A stretch of 32,243 bases of DNA from Microcaldota archaeon (GTDB lineage Archaea > Micrarchaeota > Micrarchaeia > Micrarchaeales > Micrarchaeaceae). Positions 21,321 to 29,772 of this stretch are shown piece after piece (the stretch's first letter is position 1; each line of letters begins with the position of its first letter). The stretch is taken from contig JAKAVF010000042.1 in assembly GCA_021827605.1 (NCBI GenBank), positions 1 through 32,243 of the forward strand. Direction: 5' to 3'. Under the pieces are notes generated by a model. That model was given only the letters and a program-made list of their open reading frames with translations, was not told the DNA's origin and did not search any database. The position numbers and the translations under genes are program-made.

Positions 21321-21872
21321 CTATGCTAATTGGCTAGTCTGTCCTGGTCTTGGATTTGAAGCGCGTACAAGCACAATCCCGAAGTGATTCTTACCGGCCT
21401 CGAACCTCTTTGCGATCTTGAATCCCTTGAAGTACTCAAGGTAGTCACTCTCGTCCATTCTTATGGACTGCGGCGGGCCAAACCCGTATCTTCCGCCCTT
21501 CTCCCAGTCAACCACTATTATCTTTCCACTACTCTTCAGTATCCTAATAACACCGTCGCGCATTTTTTCCTTGTCCTCGACATCATGGAACGAGTTCGCG
21601 AAGAGCACAACATCTACAGATGCGGTCCTTATTCCCGATGTTGATGAGAGCAGCCTGAACCTTGTCTTGCGCTTCTCCCCGAGCCGCTCGCCCGCCTCCT
21701 TCAGCGCTTCCCTGTCTATATCAATGCAGTAAAGCATCGAGGAGTAGTCTGCAAGATACGCGCAGTAGAATCCCCTCCCGCAGCCTATGTCGGCGATGAC
21801 GGAATTCCTGTCAAGGAGTTTTGACAGGAATATTCCTGGATTGTCAAATCTTTTCATGGACATAAGACTCAT
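21321..21872 (-). CDS. Class I SAM-dependent methyltransferase
   Basis: 183 residues. Motif I is VIADIGCGRGFYCAYLA (about res 26-42), the acidic end of strand 2 is CIDIDREAL, motif post-I/IV is VDVVLFANSFHDVED, and strand 5 is KIIVVDWEK, the order of UbiE-like small-molecule methyltransferases. The substrate is not recognised. The N-terminus has three candidate starts within six codons (ATG 21872, 21863, 21857). It lies downstream of the DUF1059 gene on the same strand with a T-rich stretch between them. Confidence 0.85.
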   Translation of the reverse strand: MSLMSMKRFDNPGIFLSKLLDRNSVIADIGCGRGFYCAYLADYSSMLYCIDIDREALKEAGERLGEKRKTRFRLLSSTSGIRTASVDVVLFANSFHDVEDKEKMRDGVIRILKSSGKIIVVDWEKGGRYGFGPPQSIRMDESDYLEYFKGFKIAKRFEAGKNHFGIVLVRASNPRPGQTSQLA

Positions 21873-21886
21873 TATATGCCCGGAGC

Positions 21887-21901
21887 AAAAAGAAAAAAAA
21901 G
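21887..21901 (-). terminator. T-rich terminator after DUF1059 gene
   Basis: On the minus strand a run of T with single C interruptions (CTTTTTTTTCTTTTT) follows the gene ending at 21919, as in archaeal poly-T terminators. Confidence 0.5.
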
Positions 21902-21918
21902 ATTAAAATTGCGCCTCT

Positions 21919-22095
21919 TCACGCTTCCCTTATCGCTGCCTTTACCTTGGCCATGGTCGCCGCATCTATCGTAGCCATGCCATGCGCCTTTTTTGCATGA
22001 GCCGCTATCTTTGACATCAGCTCTTCCTCGCTGTCCGCCCGTGCCTTGAAGCCGCAGCTCATTCCTATATCCTTGCATGCAAATGCCTTCGCCAT
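21919..22095 (-). CDS. DUF1059 small protein
   Basis: 58 residues from ATG 22095, chosen because GGTGA lies 4 nt upstream; the frame extends to 22119 without support. The pattern FACKDIGMSCGFKARADSEE and then HAKKAHGM is that of DUF1059, a small family with a Cys-containing N-terminus and a His-rich helix; no function is established. A poly-T terminator follows. Confidence 0.82.
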   Translation of the reverse strand: MAKAFACKDIGMSCGFKARADSEEELMSKIAAHAKKAHGMATIDAATMAKVKAAIREA

Positions 22096-22275
22096 GTACT
22101 CACCAGCACAACTTCTCAATATAGTATTAAAAAGGTGTTCTGGCCTGTTCCGCTATAGAGATAGCTTATTATGTTTTGCTGTTTTGCGCGGCTTTTCGAG
22201 GGGTTTCCGTCGGCAATCCGCAAAAACCGAAGCTATGCGTATAGCATTTAATACAGCAGCCATCAATGGATAAAC

Positions 22276-22749
22276 ATGGCAAACCAGATTGCATTGGCGT
22301 TGGTCGCAGCAGCTGTGGTGCTCGGGAGCGCTGCATCGTATTACTATTTTACTACAGGCCAAGTGCTCCCGGCGCCGCCGCATCCAATCTACTGCGGGAC
22401 CATATCAAGCCACGGGAGCGGTGCGCAGCCGTTCAGCCAGAACTTCACGAAAGTTGCAAAATGCTTCTATGACGCTTATGCCAATGGTGATAGCGCAATG
22501 TTCAACCTTTATTACATGGGTGTAGATACCGGCCAGAACAACAACTTTACGATAGCGTCAGGGTCGAGAAATGTAACTGACAGGGTAACGGGATTTATGA
22601 ACACCAAGCAGACGGCTCCGTATACAATATACTGCACCAGCGTCTCTATAATCCTCAACACCAGCATCAATGCGACGGCCAGCAGCAGTCTGCTGATATC
22701 GTCGTGCTCGAACGGAGCCTCTTTCCTCATACCAGATGCGATAAGCTAG
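22276..22749 (+). CDS. Small exported or membrane-anchored protein, unknown
   Basis: 157 residues. The N-terminal 22 residues are hydrophobic (IALALVAAAVVLGSAASYYYF) and act as a signal or anchor; the remainder is Ser/Thr/Asn-rich with NxS/T sites and paired cysteines (IYCGT, AKCFYD, IYCTS, SSCSN), suited to an extracellular disulfide-bonded domain. The segment AKCFYDAYANGDSAMFNLYY may be a helix in a mostly beta fold. No family recognised. Its stop shares CTAG (22746-22749) with the convergent glycosylase gene. Confidence 0.65.
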   Translation: MANQIALALVAAAVVLGSAASYYYFTTGQVLPAPPHPIYCGTISSHGSGAQPFSQNFTKVAKCFYDAYANGDSAMFNLYYMGVDTGQNNNFTIASGSRNVTDRVTGFMNTKQTAPYTIYCTSVSIILNTSINATASSSLLISSCSNGASFLIPDAIS

Positions 22750-23411
22750 GCGATCATCTCCTTCTTCCTGAGCTTTTTTGCCTTGCTGTTGTCGTGGCTG
22801 TGCCAGAGGTAGAGCGCGGCTATCGACCTGTAAGGTCTCCACTTCTCCCCGATCTGCACCATCCTCACCCTGTCTGGCTCCTTCCTGAGGTTGTACACCC
22901 TCATCACCGCGTGCCTTATGCCAAGGTCATCGACAGGCCAGACGTCGGTTCTGCCTAGGCTGAACATGAGGAACATCTCAGCCGTCCATCTGCCTATCCC
23001 CTTGACGTCGTCTAGCTCCTCCACTATGTCGTCGTCCGCCATCTTCCCGAACTTCGCAAGCTCGACGTGTCCATCCTCTATCTTCTGCGCCAGGTCCTTG
23101 ATGTAGGAGTACTTCTGCGGCGAGATTCCAGCACTCCTTATCCTGTCCATCCTTGTCCTGAGGAACTGTCCCGGCGTCGGCAGCCGTCCGCCGTATAGCG
23201 ATTCGAGCTTCCTGAGTATTGCGTTGGCGGCAGCCCACGATATCTGCTGTGATACTATTGAACGGATTAGCGCTTCGTAATAGTTGTCATGCAGAGGTAT
23301 ACGCAGATAGCCTACTCTTCTCGCTATCATCGCGAGTTTTCTGTCCTTCTTCCCGATTATCCGCCTCGCTTTCGACCAAACTCTCCTGTCTGCTATGCTC
23401 TCGAACTGCAT
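22746..23411 (-). CDS. AlkA-like HhH-GPD DNA glycosylase
   Basis: 221 residues from ATG 23411; the frame is open a further 318 nt upstream but that part reads as a low-complexity shadow. Helix-hairpin-helix LDDVKGIGRWTAEMFLMF and the following PVDDLGIRHAV, with the catalytic Asp, mark the 3-methyladenine/AlkA group of base-excision repair enzymes, which cut alkylated bases from DNA. SIVSQQISWAAANAI is the conserved early helix. No iron-sulfur Cys cluster is present, unlike EndoIII. A TTTATAAG box lies about 30 nt upstream, suggesting a leaderless transcript. Tail is Lys-rich. Confidence 0.9.
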   Translation of the reverse strand: MQFESIADRRVWSKARRIIGKKDRKLAMIARRVGYLRIPLHDNYYEALIRSIVSQQISWAAANAILRKLESLYGGRLPTPGQFLRTRMDRIRSAGISPQKYSYIKDLAQKIEDGHVELAKFGKMADDDIVEELDDVKGIGRWTAEMFLMFSLGRTDVWPVDDLGIRHAVMRVYNLRKEPDRVRMVQIGEKWRPYRSIAALYLWHSHDNSKAKKLRKKEMIA

Positions 23412-23524
23412 GATATTCTTCGTGAGGCATAAGCTTATAAATCTAAATATAGGAGTAATTACCACGGAGAAGGAAAGCATAACAGCTCTAATTCTGCGTA
23501 CAGAAAGAAAAGAAAGTGAATAAA

Positions 23525-23857
23525 ATGGACGAAGATCAAGAAGGAAGCATGGAAGCTGGCTCGATGGAAGAAGGCCAGCAGGGAGAAGAGAGACGCGGCG
23601 GAAGAATGGGCGGAAGACCAGGAGGACGCGGCGGAAGAGGCGGAATGGGCATAAAGCCAAACTATTTCCTACCGAAGCCGGTAAAGCCTGGCGACGAAGT
23701 GGAAGTGGAAGTAGAAGCAGTAGCTTCAAAGGGCGATGGCATAGCCAAGAAGGACGGATTCGTCATCTTTATCAAGGGAGCCCAGCAGGGCTGGAAGGGT
23801 AAGGTGAGGATCACTGAGGTTAAGGCCAGGTTCGCATTGGGCGAAATGATAGCCTAA
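23525..23857 (+). CDS. TRAM-domain RNA-binding protein with RG-rich N-terminus
   Basis: 110 residues. ATG 23525 is chosen with AGTGA 5 nt before it. The first 20 residues are Glu/Gln/Met-rich, then a Gly/Arg tract (about 22-45, repeated GGR), then a TRAM domain (about 55-110: VKPGDEVEVEVEAVASKGDGIAKKDGF, then a final FALGEMIA). TRAM domains bind RNA and stand-alone archaeal ones act as RNA chaperones; the RG tract would add non-specific RNA contact. It has its own terminator and precedes ValRS. Confidence 0.85.
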   Translation: MDEDQEGSMEAGSMEEGQQGEERRGGRMGGRPGGRGGRGGMGIKPNYFLPKPVKPGDEVEVEVEAVASKGDGIAKKDGFVIFIKGAQQGWKGKVRITEVKARFALGEMIA

Positions 23858-23868
23858 GCTGAGCTGCT

Positions 23869-23900
23869 AATTTTTATATTTTTATTTTCTTTTTCATTTA
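23869..23900 (+). terminator. T-rich terminator after the TRAM gene
   Basis: Several T-runs of 4-5 within about 32 nt, directly after the stop at 23857, as in archaeal terminators. Confidence 0.55.
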
Positions 23901-23935
23901 TTGTCTTGTCATAAGGCTTACTCAAAGGTTTGAAA

Positions 23936-26377
23936 ATGTACAATGCGGATGCGAACGCGGACAGGTGGAAAAAGCTCTGGATAGAGGAGAAGCTGTTCGC
24001 ATTCGACAGAAAGGACCAGAAGAACAGGCTGTTCGTAATAGACACGCCTCCTCCGAACACTACCGGAGGGCTGCACATGGGCCACGTGTTCTGGACATGC
24101 TACATAGATGCTATCGCCAGGTACAACAAGATGAAGGGACTCAACATCCTCTATCCTGTTGGATGGGACGAGCACGGTTTCCCTACTGAGATCGAGACCG
24201 AGAAGAAATACGGCAGGAACCTAAGCAGGGAAGAGTTTTACAAGAGATGCGTCGAGGTCTCTGCGAACAACAAGGACGACATGAAGAAATGGATGCTCAA
24301 GCTTGGCGCAGTCTTCGACCAGAGCCTCGAATACAGGACGACAGACAAGGACTATACGAGGAAGGTGCAGCTATCGCTGCTGATGATGTACAACGACGGC
24401 CTTCTCTACAGAGGCGATCACCCGATAGAGTGGTGCGTGAGGTGCGGCAGCGGCATCTCCAGGGAGCAAGCCAACGAGAAGGAGATGGAAACGGATCTGA
24501 ATTACGTCGATTTCAGGATTGCTGGGGAGAAGGGCAAGGACTCTACCATCACGATCGCGACAACGAGACCTGAGCTGATGCACGCGGCTGTCGCGCTCGC
24601 CGTCAATCCGAAAGATAGGAGATATTCCAAGCTGATAGGGAAGACCGCAGAGGTCCCAATGTTCGGCACGCAGATAGAGATAATAGGCGACGACATGGTA
24701 GACAAGGACTTCGGGACCGGCGCAGAGATGATCTGCACATTCGGCGACAAGCGCGACATCAATATGTATTATACCCACAAGCTGAAGCTCGTTCCAGCAA
24801 TGGATTCCAAGGGGATTCTTCAGAACGCGCAGAAGTTCAACGGCATCCATGTGCTGAAGGCCAGGGAGCAGGTCCTCGCTGAGTTGAAGAAGGAGGGAGC
24901 GTTGAAGAAGCAGGAGAAGATAAAACACGTGGTGAAGGTCCACGACAGGTGCGAGACGCCAATCGAGCTGATCTCGACCACGCAGTGGTTCCTTAAGACG
25001 AAGGATTACGCCGATCAGATAAAGAGGACGGCCCGCGAGATAAAGTGGGTTCCGGAGTCGACGCGGCAGAGGCTTGAGGACTGGGCTAACTACATCGAAT
25101 GGGACTGGGCGATAACAAGGAACAGGGCGTATGCTACCCCGATGCCGTTCTGGTACTGCGAGAAGTGCAACCACATCCTTCCTCCTAGGAAGGAGGATCT
25201 TCCCCTGGACCCGACATCGAAGAAGCCCTACGAAGCAAGGTGCCAGAAGTGCGGGGGCATCATGATAGGCACGAAGGAGACTCTCGACGGATGGATAGAC
25301 ACATCGATAACCTCTATGGTGATAGCCGGATGGCCGGATGACAAAAAGCTTCTCGAAAGGGCGTTTCCCGCGGCTATGAGGATACAGGGCACGGACATAG
25401 TCAGGACCTGGGCTTTCTACACGATATACAGGACGCAGGCTCTCACAGGCAACAAGCCATGGGAGAAGATACTCGTCCACGGAATGGTGCTCGGAGAAGA
25501 TGGGAGGGAGATGCACAAGAGCTGGGGCAACGGCATCTACCCAGAGGAGCTTATGAAGAAGTACCCCGTGGATGCGATAAGGCTGTGGGTTGCGCTGAGC
25601 GGAGGAATCGGGAAGGACAAGCCATTCTCTTACGCAGAGGTTGACTATGCGAGGAGCTTCGTGATAAAGCTCTACAACACCGCAAACTTCGTGAAGCTCG
25701 CGCTCGAGCAGGGGAGCGTGCCAAAGGAGGAGCCCCACAAACACCTCAACGTTTTTGATATATGGATACTAAACAGGTTGAACGATGTGGTAAAAGGCGT
25801 CACGGAGGCGTACGACGGATTCATGCTCAACGATGCGATGAACCAGGCGATAAACTTCTACTGGCACGAGTTCGCAGACTATTATATAGAGAACGTCAAG
25901 CACAGGGTGTACTCAAAGGAGAAGAGCGACGAGAAGACAAAGAGCGCCGCGCTTTTCACCCTCAAGTACGTCCTCGACACCGCGCTGCGGCTTCTCGCGC
26001 CGGTAATCCCGTTCGTTACGGAGGACATAAACGAGATGTTCAGCAAGAAAAGCATCTTCACAGAGAGGATGCCGGAGCACGTGCCCCTCGGCGCCGACGG
26101 CAACTACGTGATAAATGGCCTCATCCAGAAGAGCCCGATTGTCGAGGATGCGTCGAACATAGGCACATTTCTTAACCTGGTGATAGCTGAGGTGCGCAAG
26201 GAAAAGGCAAAAGGCAGGGTCGCCCTCAACGCCGAGATAACATCAATTAATATAAATGTTCCTGATGAATATATTAGCGCGGTCCTGGCCTCTCAGGATG
26301 AGCTTAAAAACATACTGAAAGCGAAGGAGATAACCGCGAAAAAAGGGAAGGAGTTTTCTGTATCGATAAAGATATAA
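23936..26377 (+). CDS. valS: Valyl-tRNA synthetase
   Basis: 813 residues; charges tRNA-Val. HIGH-type motif HMGH at res 47-50 after PPPNTTGG, and a KMSKS-type motif MHKSWGN at 526-532, which departs from the usual KMSKS. The editing (CP1) domain has TTRPELMHA and FGTGAEMICTFGDK, the latter typical of archaeal ValRS and not of IleRS. A Cys4-type knuckle (CEKCNHI and CQKCGG) is present. The C-terminal anticodon-binding part is compact and no long coiled-coil tail is seen. Start: ATG 23936; TTG 23930 is in frame two codons earlier. A long opposite-strand open frame over this gene is a shadow. Confidence 0.93.
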   Translation: MYNADANADRWKKLWIEEKLFAFDRKDQKNRLFVIDTPPPNTTGGLHMGHVFWTCYIDAIARYNKMKGLNILYPVGWDEHGFPTEIETEKKYGRNLSREEFYKRCVEVSANNKDDMKKWMLKLGAVFDQSLEYRTTDKDYTRKVQLSLLMMYNDGLLYRGDHPIEWCVRCGSGISREQANEKEMETDLNYVDFRIAGEKGKDSTITIATTRPELMHAAVALAVNPKDRRYSKLIGKTAEVPMFGTQIEIIGDDMVDKDFGTGAEMICTFGDKRDINMYYTHKLKLVPAMDSKGILQNAQKFNGIHVLKAREQVLAELKKEGALKKQEKIKHVVKVHDRCETPIELISTTQWFLKTKDYADQIKRTAREIKWVPESTRQRLEDWANYIEWDWAITRNRAYATPMPFWYCEKCNHILPPRKEDLPLDPTSKKPYEARCQKCGGIMIGTKETLDGWIDTSITSMVIAGWPDDKKLLERAFPAAMRIQGTDIVRTWAFYTIYRTQALTGNKPWEKILVHGMVLGEDGREMHKSWGNGIYPEELMKKYPVDAIRLWVALSGGIGKDKPFSYAEVDYARSFVIKLYNTANFVKLALEQGSVPKEEPHKHLNVFDIWILNRLNDVVKGVTEAYDGFMLNDAMNQAINFYWHEFADYYIENVKHRVYSKEKSDEKTKSAALFTLKYVLDTALRLLAPVIPFVTEDINEMFSKKSIFTERMPEHVPLGADGNYVINGLIQKSPIVEDASNIGTFLNLVIAEVRKEKAKGRVALNAEITSININVPDEYISAVLASQDELKNILKAKEITAKKGKEFSVSIKI

Positions 26378-26408
26378 GGACTTTTTTCTTCGTAAATCGA
26401 GTGTTCTA

Positions 26409-26879
26409 ATGGCACGAATGCACAGCAAGAAGCACGGAAAGGCGAAGTCAAGGAAGCCTGTAGTGGAGCTTGGAGCCGTGCCTACCGGCTCTCCGATATC
26501 CAAGGGAGAGATAGAAGAGCTCATCGTGAAGTACACGAAGCAGGGGATGAGCCCGGCGCAGATAGGGGAGAAGCTGAAGAGGGAGCACTCGGTTCCCTAC
26601 GTAAGGCAATACACAGGCAAAAGGCTTGTCCAGATACTGAAGGAGAAGAAGATGTCGGGGCAGATTCCGGCTGACCTCATGGACCTCATGAGGAAGGCGG
26701 TTATAATGCACGCACACATGGAGAAGAACAAGCAGGACAAGCACAATGGACTTAGGCTGAAGAGGGTTGAATCGAAGATATGGAGGCTTAGCAAGTATTA
26801 CATTCGCGAGGGGGAGCTGCCAGGCACCTGGAAGTATGATCCAAAGCAGGCAGAGCTCCTGATAAAAGGAAAAGCTTGA
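26409..26879 (+). CDS. rps15: 30S ribosomal protein uS15
   Basis: 156 residues, usual archaeal length. The N-terminal extension MARMHSKKHGKAKSRKP is the archaeal/eukaryotic form, followed by the helical uS15 core (LIVKYTKQGMSPAQIGEKL, NGLRLKRVESKIWRLSKYY). Binds 16S rRNA in the small subunit platform. It follows ValRS by 31 nt and precedes eS1 by 15 nt; the three are probably cotranscribed. Confidence 0.96.
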   Translation: MARMHSKKHGKAKSRKPVVELGAVPTGSPISKGEIEELIVKYTKQGMSPAQIGEKLKREHSVPYVRQYTGKRLVQILKEKKMSGQIPADLMDLMRKAVIMHAHMEKNKQDKHNGLRLKRVESKIWRLSKYYIREGELPGTWKYDPKQAELLIKGKA

Positions 26880-26894
26880 GCATGGAGTGAATAG

Positions 26895-27461
26895 ATGGCA
26901 ATACAGAGAGGAGTTGACAAGTGGAAGATGAAGCACTGGTTCACCGTCAGGGCCCCAAATATGTTCAATGACGCGCAGGTGGGCGAGATGCCAGCCAACG
27001 ACGAGAAAGCAGCCATAGGGAGGAACGTAACCGTAAGCCTCGACTACCTGACGAAGAACCCATCGCACGCCTATACGAACGTAGTTCTTAAGATCACGGA
27101 GGTGAAGGGGGACGCAGCGCAGACAAAGCTTGTCAGGATAGAGCTGCTCCAGAGCTACCTCAGGTCCTTCGTGAGGAGGTACAGGAGCGTCTCGAGCGCT
27201 GTGATTCCAGTCACATCAAGGGACGGAGCCTCGGCGGTCGTGAAGCTGATAGCCGTGACCCGCTCAAGGGCTGCGCACACGAAGATTTCCGGTGTAAGGA
27301 AGGAGATGTCCGACTTCACGAAGAGCTACTTTGCGGAGAACGGCATTGATAGCATAATCGGCGCGATAATAGAGGGCAAGTTCCAGGCAGAGCTCGGGGC
27401 GAAGCTGGGCCACATAACAGACCTCAACAAAGTGGAAGTGAGGAAGATCGAGCTGAAGTAA
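26895..27461 (+). CDS. rps3ae: 30S ribosomal protein eS1 (S3Ae)
   Basis: 188 residues. The order VDKWKMKHWFTVRAPNMFN, GRNVTVSLDYLTKN and the RRYRSVSSAVIPVTSRDG segment are those of archaeal S3Ae, a small-subunit protein near the mRNA exit. GGAGTGA lies 4-5 nt before ATG 26895. Linked to uS15 as in many archaea. Confidence 0.95.
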   Translation: MAIQRGVDKWKMKHWFTVRAPNMFNDAQVGEMPANDEKAAIGRNVTVSLDYLTKNPSHAYTNVVLKITEVKGDAAQTKLVRIELLQSYLRSFVRRYRSVSSAVIPVTSRDGASAVVKLIAVTRSRAAHTKISGVRKEMSDFTKSYFAENGIDSIIGAIIEGKFQAELGAKLGHITDLNKVEVRKIELK

Positions 27462-27465
27462 GACT

Positions 27466-27474
27466 ATTTTTATA
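27466..27474 (+). promoter_or_regulatory. TATA box for the pilin-propeller gene
   Basis: ATTTTTATA-type AT-rich box ending about 22 nt before ATG 27496, without a ribosome binding site, suggesting a leaderless transcript. Confidence 0.4.
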
Positions 27475-27495
27475 GCTTCCTTTCGCATTAATCAC

Positions 27496-29016
27496 ATGGC
27501 TTTCCGGAGGGCGCAGAGCGCAATCGAGTACCTTATGACGTATGGCTGGGCCATACTCATCATCGTTGTTGTGCTGGCAGTACTGTTCCTCTCCAATATT
27601 TTCAACAGCTCCGTCTACATATCAAACAGCTGCGCATCTTCGCAGGGCTTCGTCTGCGGCAGTCCGGTGCTCAACCAGTCCGGATATCTCAGCGTGACCG
27701 TCAGCAGATACGGGCAGGCGCTGAATGTAACCGGGCTCGCGTGCGTCGACAACACATCCGCACCTTCTGCCTTCATCCAAATTCCAACTACGGAGCTAAA
27801 GGAGAGCTATACCTATACTCTCGTATTCCAGTGCACGCTCCCTAAGAGCGCCATAGGAAGCGGATTCACCGGATACATCTGGATGCGGTACAGCGAGGCA
27901 GGCCAGTCTGGTCTTGTCAGCGAGATAGGGAGGGTATCCACCAGCGTCGAAACCAGCACACCCATTACCTCGTCGACGACTACAACGTCAACAACATCGA
28001 CCACATCCACCACATCCTCCACATCCTCCACATCAACAACATCAACCATTGCACCCTTAACGTACGTGTACTGCTTTGGCGGGAACGACAACGATGGCTA
28101 CCATGAGGCCGCGCAAACCGCATCGATTTATCCAAATGGCAGCATGACCTGGAACAGCACAGAGTTTAGCCTACCATTTCCTGTAAATGGGGGTGGTGAT
28201 TGCGCCATGTACGGCGGTTATGCCTATTGCATGGGTCAGTCCTCCTCAAACACGGTGGCTTCTGCTCCAGTCAGCGGCAATGCTGTTGGGCATTGGACGC
28301 TGCAGGCAAGTACGCTTCCGGCTGGATTTATAGAACAGGGCGATGGTTCGTGTTCAGCCCTGAATGGATACATCTATTGCACCGCAAGGAATTCTACCAG
28401 CAGCTCAACTAATGCGATACTCGCGGCACCGATCTCGAGCGGAACCGTAGGTGCCTGGACCATTGCAGCAAATTACTCATACCCCGGCAGGCTCTCAGCT
28501 GCGGGCGGCACATGTTTCGCATACCAAGGCTATTTTTACTGCCTTGGAGTTGGCAATTCTGGCAATACTGCATACTATGCGCAAATCCTATCTCCGACTA
28601 CCATAGGCAGTTGGACCTCTACAAATGGCGATCCGAATACGAACGGGAACTTCCAGTCGCCATGCACAGTGTACAACGGCTATGTATTCTGCATAGGGGA
28701 CACGCCCTACTCGTCACAGTCTAATTACGTATACTCCGCTCCATTGCTTAATCCTGGAATAGGTACATGGACGCAGCAGACATCGATACCAGTCCCAATA
28801 ACATTCCAGGCCCCGCCATGCGGCGCGACAAACAACAATCTCTACTGCTTCGGCAATGACGGAGCTGTGGAAAATGCCATATATGCTGCGCCGCTTTTAG
28901 GCGGCACCGTTGGGAGCTGGAGCCTTGTAAGTAACGCTCCTCTTAACCTAGTAGGGGCATCGTGTATAGGCAGCGGCTTTAGCGGGGGATACCTGGGTTT
29001 CGGCGCCCCGAACTAG
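27496..29016 (+). CDS. Pilin-like protein with Thr-rich stalk and propeller-like repeats
   Basis: 506 residues. The start has a class III signal (MAFRRAQSAIEYLMTYGWA, then a hydrophobic helix to about res 33), as in pilins processed by a prepilin peptidase. Residues 38-155 are paralogous to the protein at 6855-7388. A Ser/Thr stalk (about 155-187) leads to a C-terminal region with about six repeats of roughly 50 residues, each with a C...(N/G)GYxYC(x)G unit: CAMYGGYAYCMG, CSALNGYIYCTA, CFAYQGYFYCLG, CTVYNGYVFCIG, CGATNNNLYCFG, plus TYVYCFGG at the start. Each unit is followed by an APxxxGxxGxW strand, which resembles Kelch-type beta-propeller blades with an added disulfide. Likely a fibre-tip or surface adhesin; ligand unknown. 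Confidence 0.8.
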   Translation: MAFRRAQSAIEYLMTYGWAILIIVVVLAVLFLSNIFNSSVYISNSCASSQGFVCGSPVLNQSGYLSVTVSRYGQALNVTGLACVDNTSAPSAFIQIPTTELKESYTYTLVFQCTLPKSAIGSGFTGYIWMRYSEAGQSGLVSEIGRVSTSVETSTPITSSTTTTSTTSTTSTTSSTSSTSTTSTIAPLTYVYCFGGNDNDGYHEAAQTASIYPNGSMTWNSTEFSLPFPVNGGGDCAMYGGYAYCMGQSSSNTVASAPVSGNAVGHWTLQASTLPAGFIEQGDGSCSALNGYIYCTARNSTSSSTNAILAAPISSGTVGAWTIAANYSYPGRLSAAGGTCFAYQGYFYCLGVGNSGNTAYYAQILSPTTIGSWTSTNGDPNTNGNFQSPCTVYNGYVFCIGDTPYSSQSNYVYSAPLLNPGIGTWTQQTSIPVPITFQAPPCGATNNNLYCFGNDGAVENAIYAAPLLGGTVGSWSLVSNAPLNLVGASCIGSGFSGGYLGFGAPN

Positions 29017-29033
29017 AATCTTGCAAAGACTTC

Positions 29034-29372
29034 TTAACTTAGCCCTATCAGGATCACGCCTACAAATATTACGGCGACCCCAACCCATCTTAGTGGTGGA
29101 ATGTTCTCTAGAAGTATGAAAGCCGCGAATAGAGTAGCGAATATGTAGCTCAGTCCACCAATCCCGTATGCCCAGCTGAGGTGGACCCTGCTCAGCACAA
29201 CAAAGTAGAAAACGGTCGAGGCTGCATAGGCGCCAAGCCCTATGAGGATGCCGGAAACGAAAAGCGCGGGAGACGACGCGTTGTTGAGTCCGAGCTTGAA
29301 GAGGAGCTGCCCTACGGCCGCGGTAAAAGTGGAGACGAGGAGAAGCATCACGTTGTTCATTCTTTCGCTCAA
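29034..29372 (-). CDS. SMR/EamA-like four-helix transporter, subunit 1
   Basis: 112 residues from TTG 29372, chosen because GGTGAC lies 3 nt before it; ATG 29390 and ATG 29360 are alternatives. Four hydrophobic helices, with VGQLLFKLGL in helix 1, and a last helix VGVAVIFVGVILIGL, as in small multidrug resistance and half-length EamA transporters. SMR proteins are often heterodimers of two similar subunits, and a near-equal-length partner lies 24 nt upstream. Substrate unknown; lipid-linked sugar flipping or drug export are both known in the superfamily. Confidence 0.78.
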   Translation of the reverse strand: MSERMNNVMLLLVSTFTAAVGQLLFKLGLNNASSPALFVSGILIGLGAYAASTVFYFVVLSRVHLSWAYGIGGLSYIFATLFAAFILLENIPPLRWVGVAVIFVGVILIGLS

Positions 29373-29396
29373 GTTGTCACCATAAACCATTCAATT

Positions 29397-29753
29397 TCAA
29401 TAAGTGCTAGCCACCACGACAATGCCGATGAATATTACCAGGACGCCTAATATCCTGATCGCGGGAATCTTTTCCTTCAGCCAGAAGTGCGATATCAGTG
29501 TTATAAATATGAAAGTGCTTGCGAACGTGGGATAAACGATCGAGAGCGGCGCTGAGGATAGCGCATAGAGATATATCGCAAGCGCGACGAACACCATTCC
29601 CAATCCGGTAAGTATACGCCGGTTCCTGATGAGTTTCAGCACCTCCCCTTTCTTTTCTAGCCTGCTTCCGAGGGCTTTCTTGAACAGAAGCTGCGCCAGC
29701 GAGGTTATCAACGCGGCGAAAAGTGTTAAAAAGATGACTAAATATATATTCAA
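29397..29753 (-). CDS. SMR/EamA-like four-helix transporter, subunit 2
   Basis: 118 residues from TTG 29753; the longer open frame (to 29861) reads poorly and would overlap the divergent gene. The start gives LNIYLVIFLTLFAALITSL with AQLLFKKALG in helix 1, aligned with VGQLLFKLGL of its partner, then a positive loop (RLEKKGEVLKLIRNRR) and three more helices. A GGTG core 4-5 nt upstream of the TTG supports it. Together with the 29034 gene it probably forms a heterodimeric exporter. Confidence 0.75.
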   Translation of the reverse strand: MNIYLVIFLTLFAALITSLAQLLFKKALGSRLEKKGEVLKLIRNRRILTGLGMVFVALAIYLYALSSAPLSIVYPTFASTFIFITLISHFWLKEKIPAIRILGVLVIFIGIVVVASTY

Positions 29754-29772
29754 GGGGAACACCGGTGGTAAT

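Noticed and set aside
23412-23729. Upstream extension of the glycosylase frame by 106 codons
   Set aside because: The extension is Leu/Arg/Phe-rich low-complexity sequence, would overlap the TRAM gene start, and the true N-terminus (MQFESIADRR) follows a TATA box.
24371-25744. A 457-codon open frame on the minus strand across the ValRS gene
   Set aside because: It is the antisense shadow of a GC-rich, strongly conserved synthetase; its product is Leu/His/Arg-rich with no domain, while the plus strand has all ValRS motifs.
23936-26377. Isoleucyl-tRNA synthetase
   Set aside because: The editing domain segment MICTFGDK and TTRPEL follow the archaeal ValRS pattern, and the length is short for IleRS.
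27955-28050. Short tandem repeats as a CRISPR-like or VNTR array
   Set aside because: The repeats are ACA/TCC-type codons for a Ser/Thr stalk in frame within a larger protein; no spacers are present. The same applies to 4877-4970.
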